DNA of 64,000 nt, taken from Spirosoma rhododendri (GTDB taxonomy: Bacteria > Bacteroidota > Bacteroidia > Cytophagales > Spirosomataceae). The notes below the pieces were generated by a model that was not told the origin of the DNA, did not search any database, and saw only the letters and a list, made by a program, of their open reading frames with translations. Shown piece by piece: positions 1-9,045 of the stretch. Location of the stretch: positions 1 through 64,000 of the forward strand of contig NZ_CP051678.1 of NCBI RefSeq assembly GCF_012849055.1, in the 5' to 3' direction. The position numbers and the translations under genes are program-made. The first letter of the stretch is position 1, and each line of letters opens with the position of its first letter.

Positions 1-315
1 TTCGATTCGACAGCAATTAAAATTGGATGTCTCAAAATTCGCTCGACCGTGAGACCTCCCGCAGTATCCCTAACGCCAGCTAACAGTGAATCTACGGCGG
101 ACTGAAGAGCTGCGACTAGTCCGGAAAGCCGATCTGACCCAAAAGCAGGAACTAACTATTCAGCCAGCGCAAATGCATACTCAAAGTCTGCAGTTGGGCC
201 AGTAATCAACCCGTGAGTAAGCTGCTCTTCTTATGGAGCTAGCCCATGCTCTTTAATGACCCGTTAACAAATGTAGCCGCAACTGGGTATACAAGACACA
301 ACTTACTAAGCGGTT
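1..315. other. No recognisable gene
   Basis: I see no convincing coding frame, RNA gene or repeat here. Short open frames lack family resemblance. It may be the far end of a gene or element cut by the window edge. Confidence 0.4.
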
Positions 316-534
316 ATGGTTTTGCTCGAGTTTGAGGAAAGTGATCCTGCGGGTCCTATCCAGACTTATAGACTGGGTATGCCTACGTTCACTGATTGTA
401 GAAAAACGATCAGCTACCTTATTGGTCAGGGGTGGACGGTTCATTCGGTTCGATTGCTACGAGGCAACATAACAATACCCGTCTCCAGAAGCTTCTTCGC
501 CCCGAATCAGCGTGTAACAGATCAGTTACTATAA
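316..534 (+). CDS. Small hypothetical protein (72 aa)
   Basis: An ATG frame of 72 codons with an ordinary soluble-protein composition: acidic N-terminus (LEFEESDP), a central GQGW turn and a predicted strand VHSVRLL. It has no signal peptide, membrane segment or known motif. It stands alone between unrelated small frames. I do not recognise the family; it could be a chance frame, but the residue mix reads like a folded alpha/beta protein rather than a shadow. Confidence 0.35.
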   Translation: MVLLEFEESDPAGPIQTYRLGMPTFTDCRKTISYLIGQGWTVHSVRLLRGNITIPVSRSFFAPNQRVTDQLL

Positions 535-590
535 CAGGCCAAGCTGCTCTTAACGGCCAACTAGATGACTGGGAATGCAGCAACAAGTGG

Positions 591-815
591 TCAGTTCACC
601 TTAGCCTCCGCTATGGCTGCGGGGCTGAGTAGCGTCATTGGCCGAGTCACCACCGCTCCAATGATGTGGTGGTACGGGTACTTGTGCTGACACATCAGCC
701 GAAACCGCTGTTCTTTTTGGGCCAATGAGTCCGCCCCGAATAGGATACAGGAAAAATAGGTGATGCTGGCAGTAAGATGCTGACTTAGGCGAGCCTCGAA
801 GAGAACAGACGTCAT
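591..815 (-). CDS. Small protein, paralogue of the gene at 36392-36583
   Basis: Starting at the internal ATG gives a 74-residue protein that lines up from its first residues with the 63-residue product at 36392: both start M..LLF or M..VLF, then share ILFG.DS, then KE..FR..CQ..YP. This match supports both the gene and the start over the longer frame beginning at 890. Function is unknown. No membrane segment or signal is seen. Two divergent copies 36 kb apart on opposite strands suggest a small lineage-restricted family rather than a recent duplication. Confidence 0.55.
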   Translation of the reverse strand: MTSVLFEARLSQHLTASITYFSCILFGADSLAQKEQRFRLMCQHKYPYHHIIGAVVTRPMTLLSPAAIAEAKVN

Positions 816-986
816 ATGATTAGCCGAGTAAAGAGCTAACTTATGGCCTAGTGTATGAAAAGCAAGCATTGTTGACAACTGGTTGGTCAATTTAGTTTAC
901 TGCCAATAATTACACTAATTGATTAGGGTATTCAAGTCAAAGTCGACTCCCCCAAGTAGAGCTGCCTAATTTCATAATTCTCTCCA

Positions 987-2455
987 TTAGTGCTTGGTTT
1001 TGATTAGGCTCAGGACGGCTTCCATCTCAGCATCCTGCTGATGTATGTAGTTTTCGCAACTTTGACTGACGTTGTAGGTGGGCAATACCCCGCATCCATA
1101 AGCCATACTTCCTCGAGTAGCCACCGCTTGTTGCAGATCAACAATTGAAAAATGCATCCGGATCTTACTCGTAGGCAGCTCATAGTCCACCGACTTATGC
1201 CCGGTGTGACCATAGTAGCCCCCCATCGTTTCTTGACCAATCACTACCGCTTGGCCCTCACTGACCACCAAACTGGCAAACAACGAGCCTGCCGAGGCGA
1301 CTGCGGGACTGATGAGCAGGTACAGCGTGCCCCTAAAGGCTAACGGGTTGGGCTGCCAGAGGGGGTTGTAGCGGGCAGCTTGGTAGTAACGACCTGGCCG
1401 ATGGTGGGTAAACTCCTCAACCAATTCAGCCTCCAGTTCGGCCCGCTCCTCTTTTTTTTCTTCCACATAGTATTGGGGGAAGGGTACCTTTTGGAAGAAG
1501 GTGAACGCCGTTCTATTTTCTCGAAACGGCTGGTGAGCCAGATAAGAGAAGGTCACTAAATCATTGGGATCGTCGCCCCCCTGTTCTGGCGGATATCAAC
1601 AATGAGGTGGCGAATGTACTGGTGCTTGATGACCCGAAAGCACGAATCCAACAACTGACGATAGCACCGATGCGCAGCCGCTTGTTCGCCCTTGAACTCG
1701 AAGGTGTTCACCGTCAGTAGGGCCGTTGAGGTAGATCGTACTAGCTGGAAGGTGTAGTCGGGGAGGTCCATGGGGGAGGGGAAGGGATTGTAACGTACTT
1801 GCCCCTGACTGGAGACCAATGACTGAGCGGCCACGGTGATCGAGTGCGGCGCTCGTTGGCCACACAAGTGATACTCCACCCGGAACGAATGACAGGGTCC
1901 ATAGGCCAAGCGAAAGAACCAACTAAAGTGTTGGTTGATGCCGATCTGCTTACCAGCTGGGTGGTTGCCATCGGTGGTGTAGAATTGTTCAAGTCGAGCC
2001 AGTAGCTGGGCAACCGGTATCCCATTGATCTGATCAATGATAGCCCCTACCGGGATGGGACTACTTCGGGCGTCGCAGACCAATGCGCTATCCAGTAGGC
2101 GTACGGGGTACGGGAAAAAGACGGCTTGTCGAGCTAAGCGTTCAGTTGTGGAGTCGGGTAGATTGACCCAGTCGTGTAAGCTGCCCAGATAAGTAATAGC
2201 CGCCGTTAGATAGCTATAGAAAGCCACTAGATCGGTTGAGTCAGTGATTTGGTGCTGATAGTGAGCGAACACACTATCGACTTGGTTGGGGGTGTGGTAT
2301 TTGTAGATACCGGCATGAGCCTGTTTGAGAATCTGGGTAAAGAGCAAGAAGTCCGTTTGAAAGCCCTTGCCAGTGGGCGCTTTCGGGGTAGAGCAGTAGG
2401 CAAAGAGGCTGCTTATGGCGACAGCAAGTATGGTTGATAGGCGTAGGCGGTTCAT
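987..2455 (-). pseudogene. S41 family peptidase, lipoprotein-like, frameshifted
   Basis: Two abutting frames make one S41 (tail-specific/C-terminal processing type) protease of about 489 residues. The ATG at 2455 is preferred to an upstream TTG because it opens a hydrophobic signal ending at a cysteine (SLFAYC), suggesting a lipoprotein. The first frame carries the PDZ-like region and ends in the family motif DIRQN; the second continues with the SPAVASAGSLFA segment expected to hold the catalytic serine. The join is at a run of six C on the + strand (1576-1581). One extra base restores a continuous reading through GGDDPNDLVTFSYL. I infer a sequencing deletion or a very recent mutation. A second S41 gene lies at 41967. 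Confidence 0.8.
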
Positions 2456-2597
2456 CAATGAGGCTGAATGATGCTTAGCCAAGATAAGCTGGGATGACTT
2501 AGAAAGGCGACTTGATTACCGCTGAATCAAGGTAAGAGAAGGGGCGTCGTTTTCTAGCTTACCACGCTAATTATAGCTAGCACATTCTCATTAATCG

Positions 2598-2637
2598 CTC
2601 CTCTGTGAGACAAACGACGTTTATTCTCACAGGGGAG
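2598..2637. repeat. Imperfect 13-bp inverted repeat
   Basis: Arms 2598-2610 and 2625-2637 pair with one mismatch around a 14-base loop. It lies between the end of the 2886 gene and the start of the S41 gene, both on the minus strand. There is no T-run, so it may be an operator or RNA structure rather than an intrinsic terminator. Confidence 0.4.
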
Positions 2638-2885
2638 AGAAAAATAGGTCCACAGTATGACTATAGACCTATCTCATTTTTGACGTTTTGCGTGCCAATA
2701 GCCAGCACAGTTATAAATATACCGTACAGTGGGAAACGTGGAGTATGCCTAACGGACCTATCACTTAGTATAATCGCTTGAAATAAGCCTTATTCTGAGA
2801 ATACTTATTCAGTAGAGGATTAGCGAACGGAACTTAAGAGGGCCTTAAGTCTACTACCCTCGCTGCCGCCATAACACTGCCCAGC

Positions 2886-3875
2886 CTACTCAACGGTCGC
2901 TATTTTCTGAACCAGGTTGGAGGGAAAGTAACAGTTGAAGCCAGTCTGGTTTTGTAGATCCGCTAACAAGCTAATCGTTTCTACACTACTCAGGCCGATG
3001 GCTTCTCGGTGTTGATCGACTTGGGTCTTCGCCTGAGCCGTTAGAGAACTACTCAAGTAGCCGAAGTGCGTCTGCTGACCATTGGTTATAATAGCCATAT
3101 ACCAGTCATCAATCATGGCAAACTCGTAGGGCGAGATCTGTCCAGATTTCAGGGCCTGCATCAGCTTGGGCCGCACATGGGCATACACCGTATCGTTTAA
3201 GGCGTAGGCTTTACTAATCGAGTTGTGATGACTCAACATAACCGCAGCCCAGTAGCCATTGTGAATCAGGCGCTCTCCGGGATAGCCATACTGATCAATA
3301 ATGGGCAAGAGTTGAGCCATTTGCTGCTTACTGTGTGGCGCAAAGCGCTTCTCGGCGTAGCGTTCTTGGGTAGCTCCGATGCGAAACAGGGCTAATAGGG
3401 CTTTTCGCTGATCCTTCTTAAACATCTTCTCAACCCGGGCCCGAACGGCCTGATTTCCCCCGGTTCGGTAGAGTGCTCTGAGCGAATCGTACTGTTGGTC
3501 AATAACACGCCACTGCGGATCGGCTTGGAGTGGCGTGAGCAAGGCATTTTTCTTGATGTCGCTCAGGGTCCAGCCCGTAGCGATTGCTTTCCGAAGATAG
3601 GTAAGCGCTTGGGACTTCTGGCCCACTTGTAGGGCTAGCTGGGTGGCCACCTTGTAGTCCCTGGAAAAGACGAACTGATACCGATCAAATACCTGATTGT
3701 AAAGCGCTAATGCTTCAGAATAGTGCTTGTGGGCAATAAGCTGTTGAGCTCGGGCAATAGTTTGATGGTAAGTTGTGTAGTCGTTTTGATCGGTCTTGAC
3801 AGACGGACTAGCCGAAGGGAATATACTGAAGCAAGCGGCATTCAGCAGAGAGTAGAGGGTAATGAGGTAGTTCAT
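2886..3875 (-). CDS. Secreted TPR/DUF6624-like protein
   Basis: A 329-residue protein with an N-terminal hydrophobic segment (residues 1-20, probable signal peptide). A TPR-like helical region follows at about 35-120 (HYSEALALYNQVF, then QKSQALTYLRKAI). A C-terminal domain carries an IIDQYGYPGE motif, a HHN segment and an IDDWYMA segment. That arrangement matches the DUF6624-type proteins common in Bacteroidota, whose biochemical function is not established. It lies upstream of the S41 protease on the same strand with a 430-bp gap, so co-transcription is uncertain. Confidence 0.65.
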   Translation of the reverse strand: MNYLITLYSLLNAACFSIFPSASPSVKTDQNDYTTYHQTIARAQQLIAHKHYSEALALYNQVFDRYQFVFSRDYKVATQLALQVGQKSQALTYLRKAIATGWTLSDIKKNALLTPLQADPQWRVIDQQYDSLRALYRTGGNQAVRARVEKMFKKDQRKALLALFRIGATQERYAEKRFAPHSKQQMAQLLPIIDQYGYPGERLIHNGYWAAVMLSHHNSISKAYALNDTVYAHVRPKLMQALKSGQISPYEFAMIDDWYMAIITNGQQTHFGYLSSSLTAQAKTQVDQHREAIGLSSVETISLLADLQNQTGFNCYFPSNLVQKIATVE

Positions 3876-3982
3876 ACGAGCGGTTTACCCTCCCGACGCT
3901 GCTAGGGGTCAGACGGTTGTAAGCCGTTATGAAGTTTTAACAAATTAGCGCATAATGAAACTGGTCGAAAAAAACTTTTGGA

Positions 3983-4410
3983 CTAGTGCAGTACTAACCG
4001 AGCCTGCACAAACCAGAAAATACGAATGGCAGTTAAGAGTGTTTGCCAGTCAGCGTCCGTTTCTGGCTTGGTGTGGTAAGCCGCGATGCCCTGTTGATAA
4101 GACTGGCTTACCTGAACCGTACTATCCTCACATTCCAGCAGCAACACAGGATGGCTCCGGATTAGTGGGTGCCCCGTGAAGGCCTCCAAGGCTTCCCCTG
4201 AATCGCTGTCAGTGCGTTTATGACTAGCCAGCAGAATTAGCCGGGGGCAACGGCCTTATTCTCCAGATGACGAATCGCTGCCTCAAGCGTGCTGGTCCGG
4301 TGAAGGAGAGCTTCCGGGAATGTGCGCGCTGTCATTCTAGCTATGACTAGAGCAACATTCTCATCGGACTCGATTAGTAAGATGGTGAAGGGAATATTCG
4401 GGCGGGACAT
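3983..4410 (-). pseudogene. Receiver-domain (CheY-like) protein, frameshifted
   Basis: From the ATG at 4408-4410 the frame reads a receiver N-terminus (FTILLIESDENVAL). It hits a stop just after a run of five G on the + strand at 4243-4247. Adding one base continues it as PRLILLASHKRT and on to the conserved end G.AAYHTKPETDADW..LL, giving about 142 residues. It is a single-domain response regulator. The acidic pocket is altered (IESDE), and the phosphoacceptor aspartate position after LILL is A/S. The beta5 lysine (TKPE) is kept. It diverges from a second receiver gene at 4547. The lesion fits the G/C-run pattern seen across the window. Confidence 0.65.
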
Positions 4411-4546
4411 GTCCAAATATACGCGACCTGTACGTTATATGCTACTTATAGGCTACCCAGTCAGTATATATTCCAATCCTTTTGGGCTTAACCCGGGTTA
4501 TCTAAGCTGAGTAAACCGTCTAACCCATACTTGCTTATACGCATTG

Positions 4547-4972
4547 ATGACTACCAGTTCTACCAGTCCGATCCTTGTAGTCGATAGCGATACAGATGAC
4601 ACGTTCTTGATCTGTACTGCACTCAGTGCCGTCGCGCCGACCCACCCGATATTATGCTTTACGACCGCCGCCAGCGTACTAACGCATCTGAAAGATAATG
4701 CAGAGAAACCCTTCCTGATCCTGAGTGAAGTGATGTTGCCCGGTATGAACGGGCTTGAACTAAGGCAGGCTATTGAAGATGACCCGGGCTTGCGCAAACG
4801 CTCAATTCCATTTCTATTTATGTCGAACCCCGCCGTGGATACCACTGTCAATAAAGCGTATGACTTGACTATTCAGGGCTTTTTCGAGAAGCCGGATAAG
4901 CATGAAGAGCTGAAGGCAATGCTCCAGGCGATCGTTAACTACTGGTCCTACTGCATCCCGCCCCGGTCCTAA
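4547..4972 (+). CDS. Single-domain response regulator with Glu at the phosphoacceptor site
   Basis: A 141-residue CheY-like receiver with no output domain. The start is the ATG at 4547; the frame is also open from a TTG one codon earlier. Visible landmarks are beta1 with its acid pocket (ILVVDSDTDD), the LPGMNG loop, and the beta5 lysine-proline (FFEKPDKHEEL). The residue that should be the phosphorylated aspartate, four before the proline of LPGMNG, is glutamate (ILSEVMLPGMNG). This could mimic a phosphorylated state or abolish signalling. It diverges from another receiver protein 136 bp away; such receivers often act on histidine kinases encoded elsewhere. Confidence 0.8.
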   Translation: MTTSSTSPILVVDSDTDDTFLICTALSAVAPTHPILCFTTAASVLTHLKDNAEKPFLILSEVMLPGMNGLELRQAIEDDPGLRKRSIPFLFMSNPAVDTTVNKAYDLTIQGFFEKPDKHEELKAMLQAIVNYWSYCIPPRS

Positions 4973-5096
4973 CAGAAGCACAACAGAGTAGCCTTAGCAT
5001 TCACTGATGGCAACCCATCAATGGGTACCGTAAAACGCCTGGGGCCATGCTGATAGTCACTTTATTGAGCTTGGGTTAAAGAATAAAATAAGGCTC

Positions 5097-5480
5097 TTAG
5101 GGTGTAATAATCAAGTTAGCCGGGTCCAGTACCCACTTGCCCGTATGCGTATCGTGGACAAACTCGATAAAACCCGCTGTCGTTTGTATGCTGCCTACCG
5201 GAGCATCGCCTGACTGGTCAGTGGGCGAGCTGGTGATCTGTCGTATTTCGTATCGATACCGCGCTTGGTCAGCAGTTGGTTCGGGCAACTGTTCAACTAT
5301 GGCGGCTAATTCGGATAAGGATACACGACGTTGAATTGTCAGGCATAATAAAGCGTTTACAAGGATTGAACTGAGTAGTAAGCCGGGGTTATAGATTATA
5401 CGAAGTCTGCGTAGGCCGTTTTTTCGTGCCCCCGTATTTTCTGTACTCGCTATCCAACATAGGGTAGAAGATAAACTCAT
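5097..5480 (-). CDS. Hypothetical protein with N-terminal membrane segment
   Basis: About 127 residues from the ATG at 5480; an upstream TTG start is less likely. A basic stretch (RKNGLRRLR) precedes a hydrophobic segment at about 31-48 (LLLSSILVNALLCLTI). A soluble region follows, ending in GFIEFVHDTHTGKWVLDP. This suggests a single-pass anchored protein with its C-terminal domain outside the cytoplasm. I do not recognise a family. A second single-pass protein lies just upstream on the same strand (5527-5925). Confidence 0.5.
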   Translation of the reverse strand: MSLSSTLCWIASTENTGARKNGLRRLRIIYNPGLLLSSILVNALLCLTIQRRVSLSELAAIVEQLPEPTADQARYRYEIRQITSSPTDQSGDAPVGSIQTTAGFIEFVHDTHTGKWVLDPANLIITP

Positions 5481-5526
5481 TTTCCTCGGCAACGTATTCT
5501 GCTACGTTGGCCTCACATATTTTTGC

Positions 5527-5925
5527 TCAATGTTTTTTACACCACTTCGCGTTGTTCAGCTTATTGATGTAGAGGCCGTACTGGTCTTTGTTGTTCCAGA
5601 AAGTGACAACGTTACAAGTGTTTGTTGTGCATCGTTCCTTCTTAAACATCTGTGCCGTTGCCAGCCTGGTAGGCTCGTCGGCTTTTCCAGGCACTAATAC
5701 GGCATAATTGATGAAATTGCCTGGCATCTTTTCGCTAAGTATCACGTAACCGTAGCGGGGCATGTAAACTGTCGTATCTGCGCTTGGCGTAGTAGGAGTA
5801 ACTTCACCCACTCGATTAATGTAATACAGCGGCAACCCTATAAAGAGAATCACTAGCAGGATAGCAACTATTAATGGCGCATTACTAATTGGTTTTTTTA
5901 ACGAACGGGAACGCTGAAGCGACAT
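5527..5925 (-). CDS. Hypothetical single-pass membrane protein
   Basis: A 132-residue protein; the ATG at 5925 is preferred to the GTG at 5946. A basic N-terminus (RSRSLKKP) leads into a strong membrane segment at about 17-37 (APLIVAILLVILFIGLPLYY). A soluble domain follows with a cysteine pair (CTTNTC) and a late WC near the C-terminus that could form disulphides outside the cytoplasm. No known family is recognised. It lies 46 bp upstream of another single-pass gene on the same strand. Confidence 0.55.
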   Translation of the reverse strand: MSLQRSRSLKKPISNAPLIVAILLVILFIGLPLYYINRVGEVTPTTPSADTTVYMPRYGYVILSEKMPGNFINYAVLVPGKADEPTRLATAQMFKKERCTTNTCNVVTFWNNKDQYGLYINKLNNAKWCKKH

Positions 5926-6262
5926 GATAGCGTGGGTCTCAGACACAGAGTGTCAATGTAATCAAACCTAAGCAGCCAGCAACAAAATAGCCCTGTTCGT
6001 GAGACAAGTTGGCATCGATAAAGAGCGGGACACTTCATCAAAAGAATGCTAGAGTGACTATCAAGCTGTACCGATTTGCTGAGGAGGTACGCGCCTATCT
6101 TAAGAAAGCGACGAACACGCTCAAGTAGGATCATATAGCAGGAGCATAATGCAGTAAACAGGTCGAAGCAATGGGTAGTTTTAGCGGTCGTTCGCGCCAC
6201 TAATTGACGTCTTTCGTATCTTTAAGCAACCCGCGTCTCGCTCAACTGCGCAACTCGTCGTC
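5926..6262. other. Intergenic, no supported gene
   Basis: Divergent region between the membrane protein gene (minus) and the Fic gene (plus). A 100-codon minus frame overlaps the membrane protein start and has an implausible composition. I see no clear promoter match. Confidence 0.4.
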
Positions 6263-7101
6263 ATGGCCCAGAACACACCCCCTGCCGCCCCAACATTACC
6301 CGAATTAATTAAGCACTACCAAGCACTCACCACCGGTGTTATCAACTTCGAGTTGTATAATCAAATGGTGCATACTCACCATTCTACCGCCATCGAAGGT
6401 AGTACACTGACCCTGTTAGAGACGCAGACCCTGTTGGAAAAAGGACTTACCGCGGGGGGAAACCCCTGGAGCACCATCTGATGGTTGTTGACCATCAGAC
6501 CGCTCAACAGCAGGTCCTCGACTGGGCCACCCAACACGAGCCCCTAAACCGGGCCCGCCTACAGGCTATTGCCGCAGCAGTTATGCGTCAGACGGGCGGT
6601 CCGACAAACACCCTGTTATGCACGTTTGACTCCAGTCTGGGCGAATTTCGTACGGTCAGTGCCATGGCTGGCAGTCGTATGTTTATGGATGCCAGGAAGG
6701 TGCCGGCCGCCGTTGATACGCTGCTTAAAGAAATGAATACGTTATTGCCCGCGGCTAAAACCGTCCGGCAAGTCTATGATCTTTCCTTTAAAGTGCATTT
6801 TCAGTTGCTCAGCATACATCCCTTCGGCGACGGCAATGGACGTACTTCCCGGCTGCTAATGAACTATGTTCAGCAATATCATGGTCTGCCCTTGAGTTTA
6901 GTCTATGCCCACGATCGGACGGCTTATATTGCCGCCCTAGAAGAGTCGCGTCGGCAGGAGGACACCAAGCCGATAGCCGATTTTATGTATGGTCAGCTCA
7001 CCCAATTTTTACTTCAGGAAACCGCTCGATTAAGCACCCCCCAATCGCCTAAGACAAGCAATCCACTGAAAAGTAAGGGGGGACTAACATTGCTTTTTTG
7101 A
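6263..7101 (+). pseudogene. Fic family protein (probable AMPylase), frameshifted
   Basis: Two frames abutting at 6481 form one Fic-domain protein of about 279 residues. The N-terminal part has the inhibitory-helix motif STAIEG at residues 41-46, the S/T-xxx-E-G pattern of class II Fic proteins, in which a glutamate blocks ATP binding. The second part carries the catalytic loop HPFGDGNGRTSR at about residue 186. Family members transfer AMP or other nucleotides to hydroxyl side chains of target proteins. The frames join around a G6-A3-C4 tract (6454-6466). One extra base gives the expected GLTAGGKPLEHHLMVVDH. It is probably intact in the cell and broken by an indel in the read. Confidence 0.85.
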
Positions 7102-7479
7102 CAGGTGACCGGCCCCTACTAGTTTGTGGATAAGCCATTAGTTTAAGCCAATTTATCGCACATGCATTTGCTTCGTGAATAGAGGGCTTCTCAAAAAACG
7201 CTTGATATTTTTTACTTCAAGGATCAGCAGCATCCGAAGAAGCCGCTCATCGCTATTGATTCGGCCAATTCGCTAACTCTCAAAACGGTTGAGCCATTTA
7301 ATACCGAGTCCATACCGTTCCGCGTTGTAAACGCATGATAGCGCTGCTTTTATCGACTATCTACTGAACAACTAACCCACTGATCTCCCTCGTTTTAGAC
7401 GTCAGCTTCTGTTCGATAATGAGGTAAGGTGCATAGGCAACGGGTATACCGCCACCCATCTATACTCACCCTGCCAACC
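7102..7479. other. Intergenic, no supported gene
   Basis: This stretch lies between the Fic gene and a secreted protein gene on the same strand. No coding frame, strong hairpin or promoter match could be supported. Confidence 0.4.
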
Positions 7480-8910
7480 ATGAGAAACCACACCTCTCGA
7501 CGGGAGAAAACTATGTTTGGTGTTTTCCTATTCCTGTTTCTCTCTCCTGACGCCTATGCGCAAGCCGACTCGCTGCTAAGCAGCCATCGGGTACTTCCAA
7601 GAACCCCCGCCCTAAAGCTGGATATTCCGTATCTGGATTATCCCTACCAACTCGATGCCCGCAAAACGACGGGGAATTTCTTCAACGCGTATGCCAATCC
7701 CAGCATGCAGCAATCACTGGCGTTGACCACTGACCTGTATGCCTCCGCCCACTTTGGCCTACAACGGGCCGTTGAACCGATTGGCAACAAAGCCGTCCGG
7801 ACTCTTACGCGGGTAGCCGCCGTCTTGGCCACCGATGTTATCCTCTCCTATGCCCCCGGAGGCGATGGCTGGCTGCATGAAGAATACCACCGATCCCTAC
7901 TAACCCGCCATCACACCCCGAGTAGGAACGATATGAACACGTTTCCTATTGGGGCTGAGACGGTCAGCGTGAGCCGGGTTACCGACGAGAACCTGGTCCG
8001 CTTCAAAGCCCAAAGCCCGGCTGATTTTATCCGATTACCCGTTGCGGGCATCGAAGGGCAATACCTGTTGGTGGAACGGTTACAGCGCCATAATTTTTTT
8101 TATAAACAAAATCAGCCGCACGAGATCCAGTATTGGTTATCCGTGCTCAATTCAATCCTGTATGTGAAGACCAGCTCCGACCCCAAACAAGTCGACCCAC
8201 TGACGGATGAATTGAATGCCCACGAGCCGGACGTACGAACCCGTGACTTTACCGGCCTTGACTTCATGGCCTGGGCTTATGACCTTTTTCGACCGACCGA
8301 GTCCTATGCCGATCGGGGTACCCATCCTCTGGGGAATGGCATCAACCGCTACCGTAAAACGACTGATTTGACGGCTGCGGAGTTGCAGTACCTGAGAAAA
8401 CAGGGAAATCTGCAATGGCTCAATGTACTTTCGCCCATGATGGTTGGCATCAGGCGCATCAATCTTAGCCCGAGTCTATCGGGGAATATAGCCCTGCAAC
8501 ACTGGTTAACTTCATTCGGCAACGACATTGCCCTCAAACTTTTTTTCCGTAAAGAGAGCCTGATAAAAGACCTCAATGCAGTTCTCACGGTGCATACTTA
8601 CCATAATTTCAGTCATTATTTTCCAGCGGTGGAAGCTGAAGTAGTCGATTATGCGCTGGGGTCAACCAACCGAAGGTGGCTCGTTTCGCCCAGAGTCTTG
8701 CTAGGCTTGCAACCCTCTGACCAGCAATTCACTACGGCCAAATCCGAATTTGTGGGGTTACTAGGCGGTCGGCTCGATTTGAGGCTACATAAGAATTTGT
8801 TTCCCTATGTTGACTTTGCCCTAAAAAGTGATGGCTGGGTCGGGGGCAACGAATTTCTGGTCAGTAATTTCAGCTGCCGAGTGGGTCTCTCTTGTCGTTT
8901 TTTTGACTAA
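7480..8910 (+). CDS. Secreted/outer-membrane hypothetical protein with HExxH motif
   Basis: A 476-residue protein. The ATG at 7480 is chosen over an upstream GTG because it gives a clean signal peptide (basic MRNHTSRREK, then GVFLFLFLSP, cleavage near DAYA-QADS). Near residues 133-137 is HEEYH, matching the HExxH zinc-metalloprotease pattern, in a conserved-looking context (GGDGWLHEEYHRS). The C-terminal third has alternating strands and ends in an aromatic residue (SCRFFD, with a terminal aspartate), suggestive of an envelope beta structure. I do not recognise a named family, and the HExxH could be coincidental. It stands as a single gene. Confidence 0.6.
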   Translation: MRNHTSRREKTMFGVFLFLFLSPDAYAQADSLLSSHRVLPRTPALKLDIPYLDYPYQLDARKTTGNFFNAYANPSMQQSLALTTDLYASAHFGLQRAVEPIGNKAVRTLTRVAAVLATDVILSYAPGGDGWLHEEYHRSLLTRHHTPSRNDMNTFPIGAETVSVSRVTDENLVRFKAQSPADFIRLPVAGIEGQYLLVERLQRHNFFYKQNQPHEIQYWLSVLNSILYVKTSSDPKQVDPLTDELNAHEPDVRTRDFTGLDFMAWAYDLFRPTESYADRGTHPLGNGINRYRKTTDLTAAELQYLRKQGNLQWLNVLSPMMVGIRRINLSPSLSGNIALQHWLTSFGNDIALKLFFRKESLIKDLNAVLTVHTYHNFSHYFPAVEAEVVDYALGSTNRRWLVSPRVLLGLQPSDQQFTTAKSEFVGLLGGRLDLRLHKNLFPYVDFALKSDGWVGGNEFLVSNFSCRVGLSCRFFD

Positions 8911-9045
8911 GCCAGGGTCGCTGCGGGACCGTGCTGAGCCTTGGGCTGAAATGGCCATGCCAAGCGATAGGCCTTCGCGTCTGACTGGCCGTCATTTGCA
9001 CTAAGCGGTGTAAATAGAGCATTTCACAAAACGCTCTCATTTCGT

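Noticed and set aside
5898..6200. 100-codon minus-strand frame
   Set aside because: Overlaps the start of the membrane protein gene, has many Cys and Arg residues in an implausible mix and no family resemblance.
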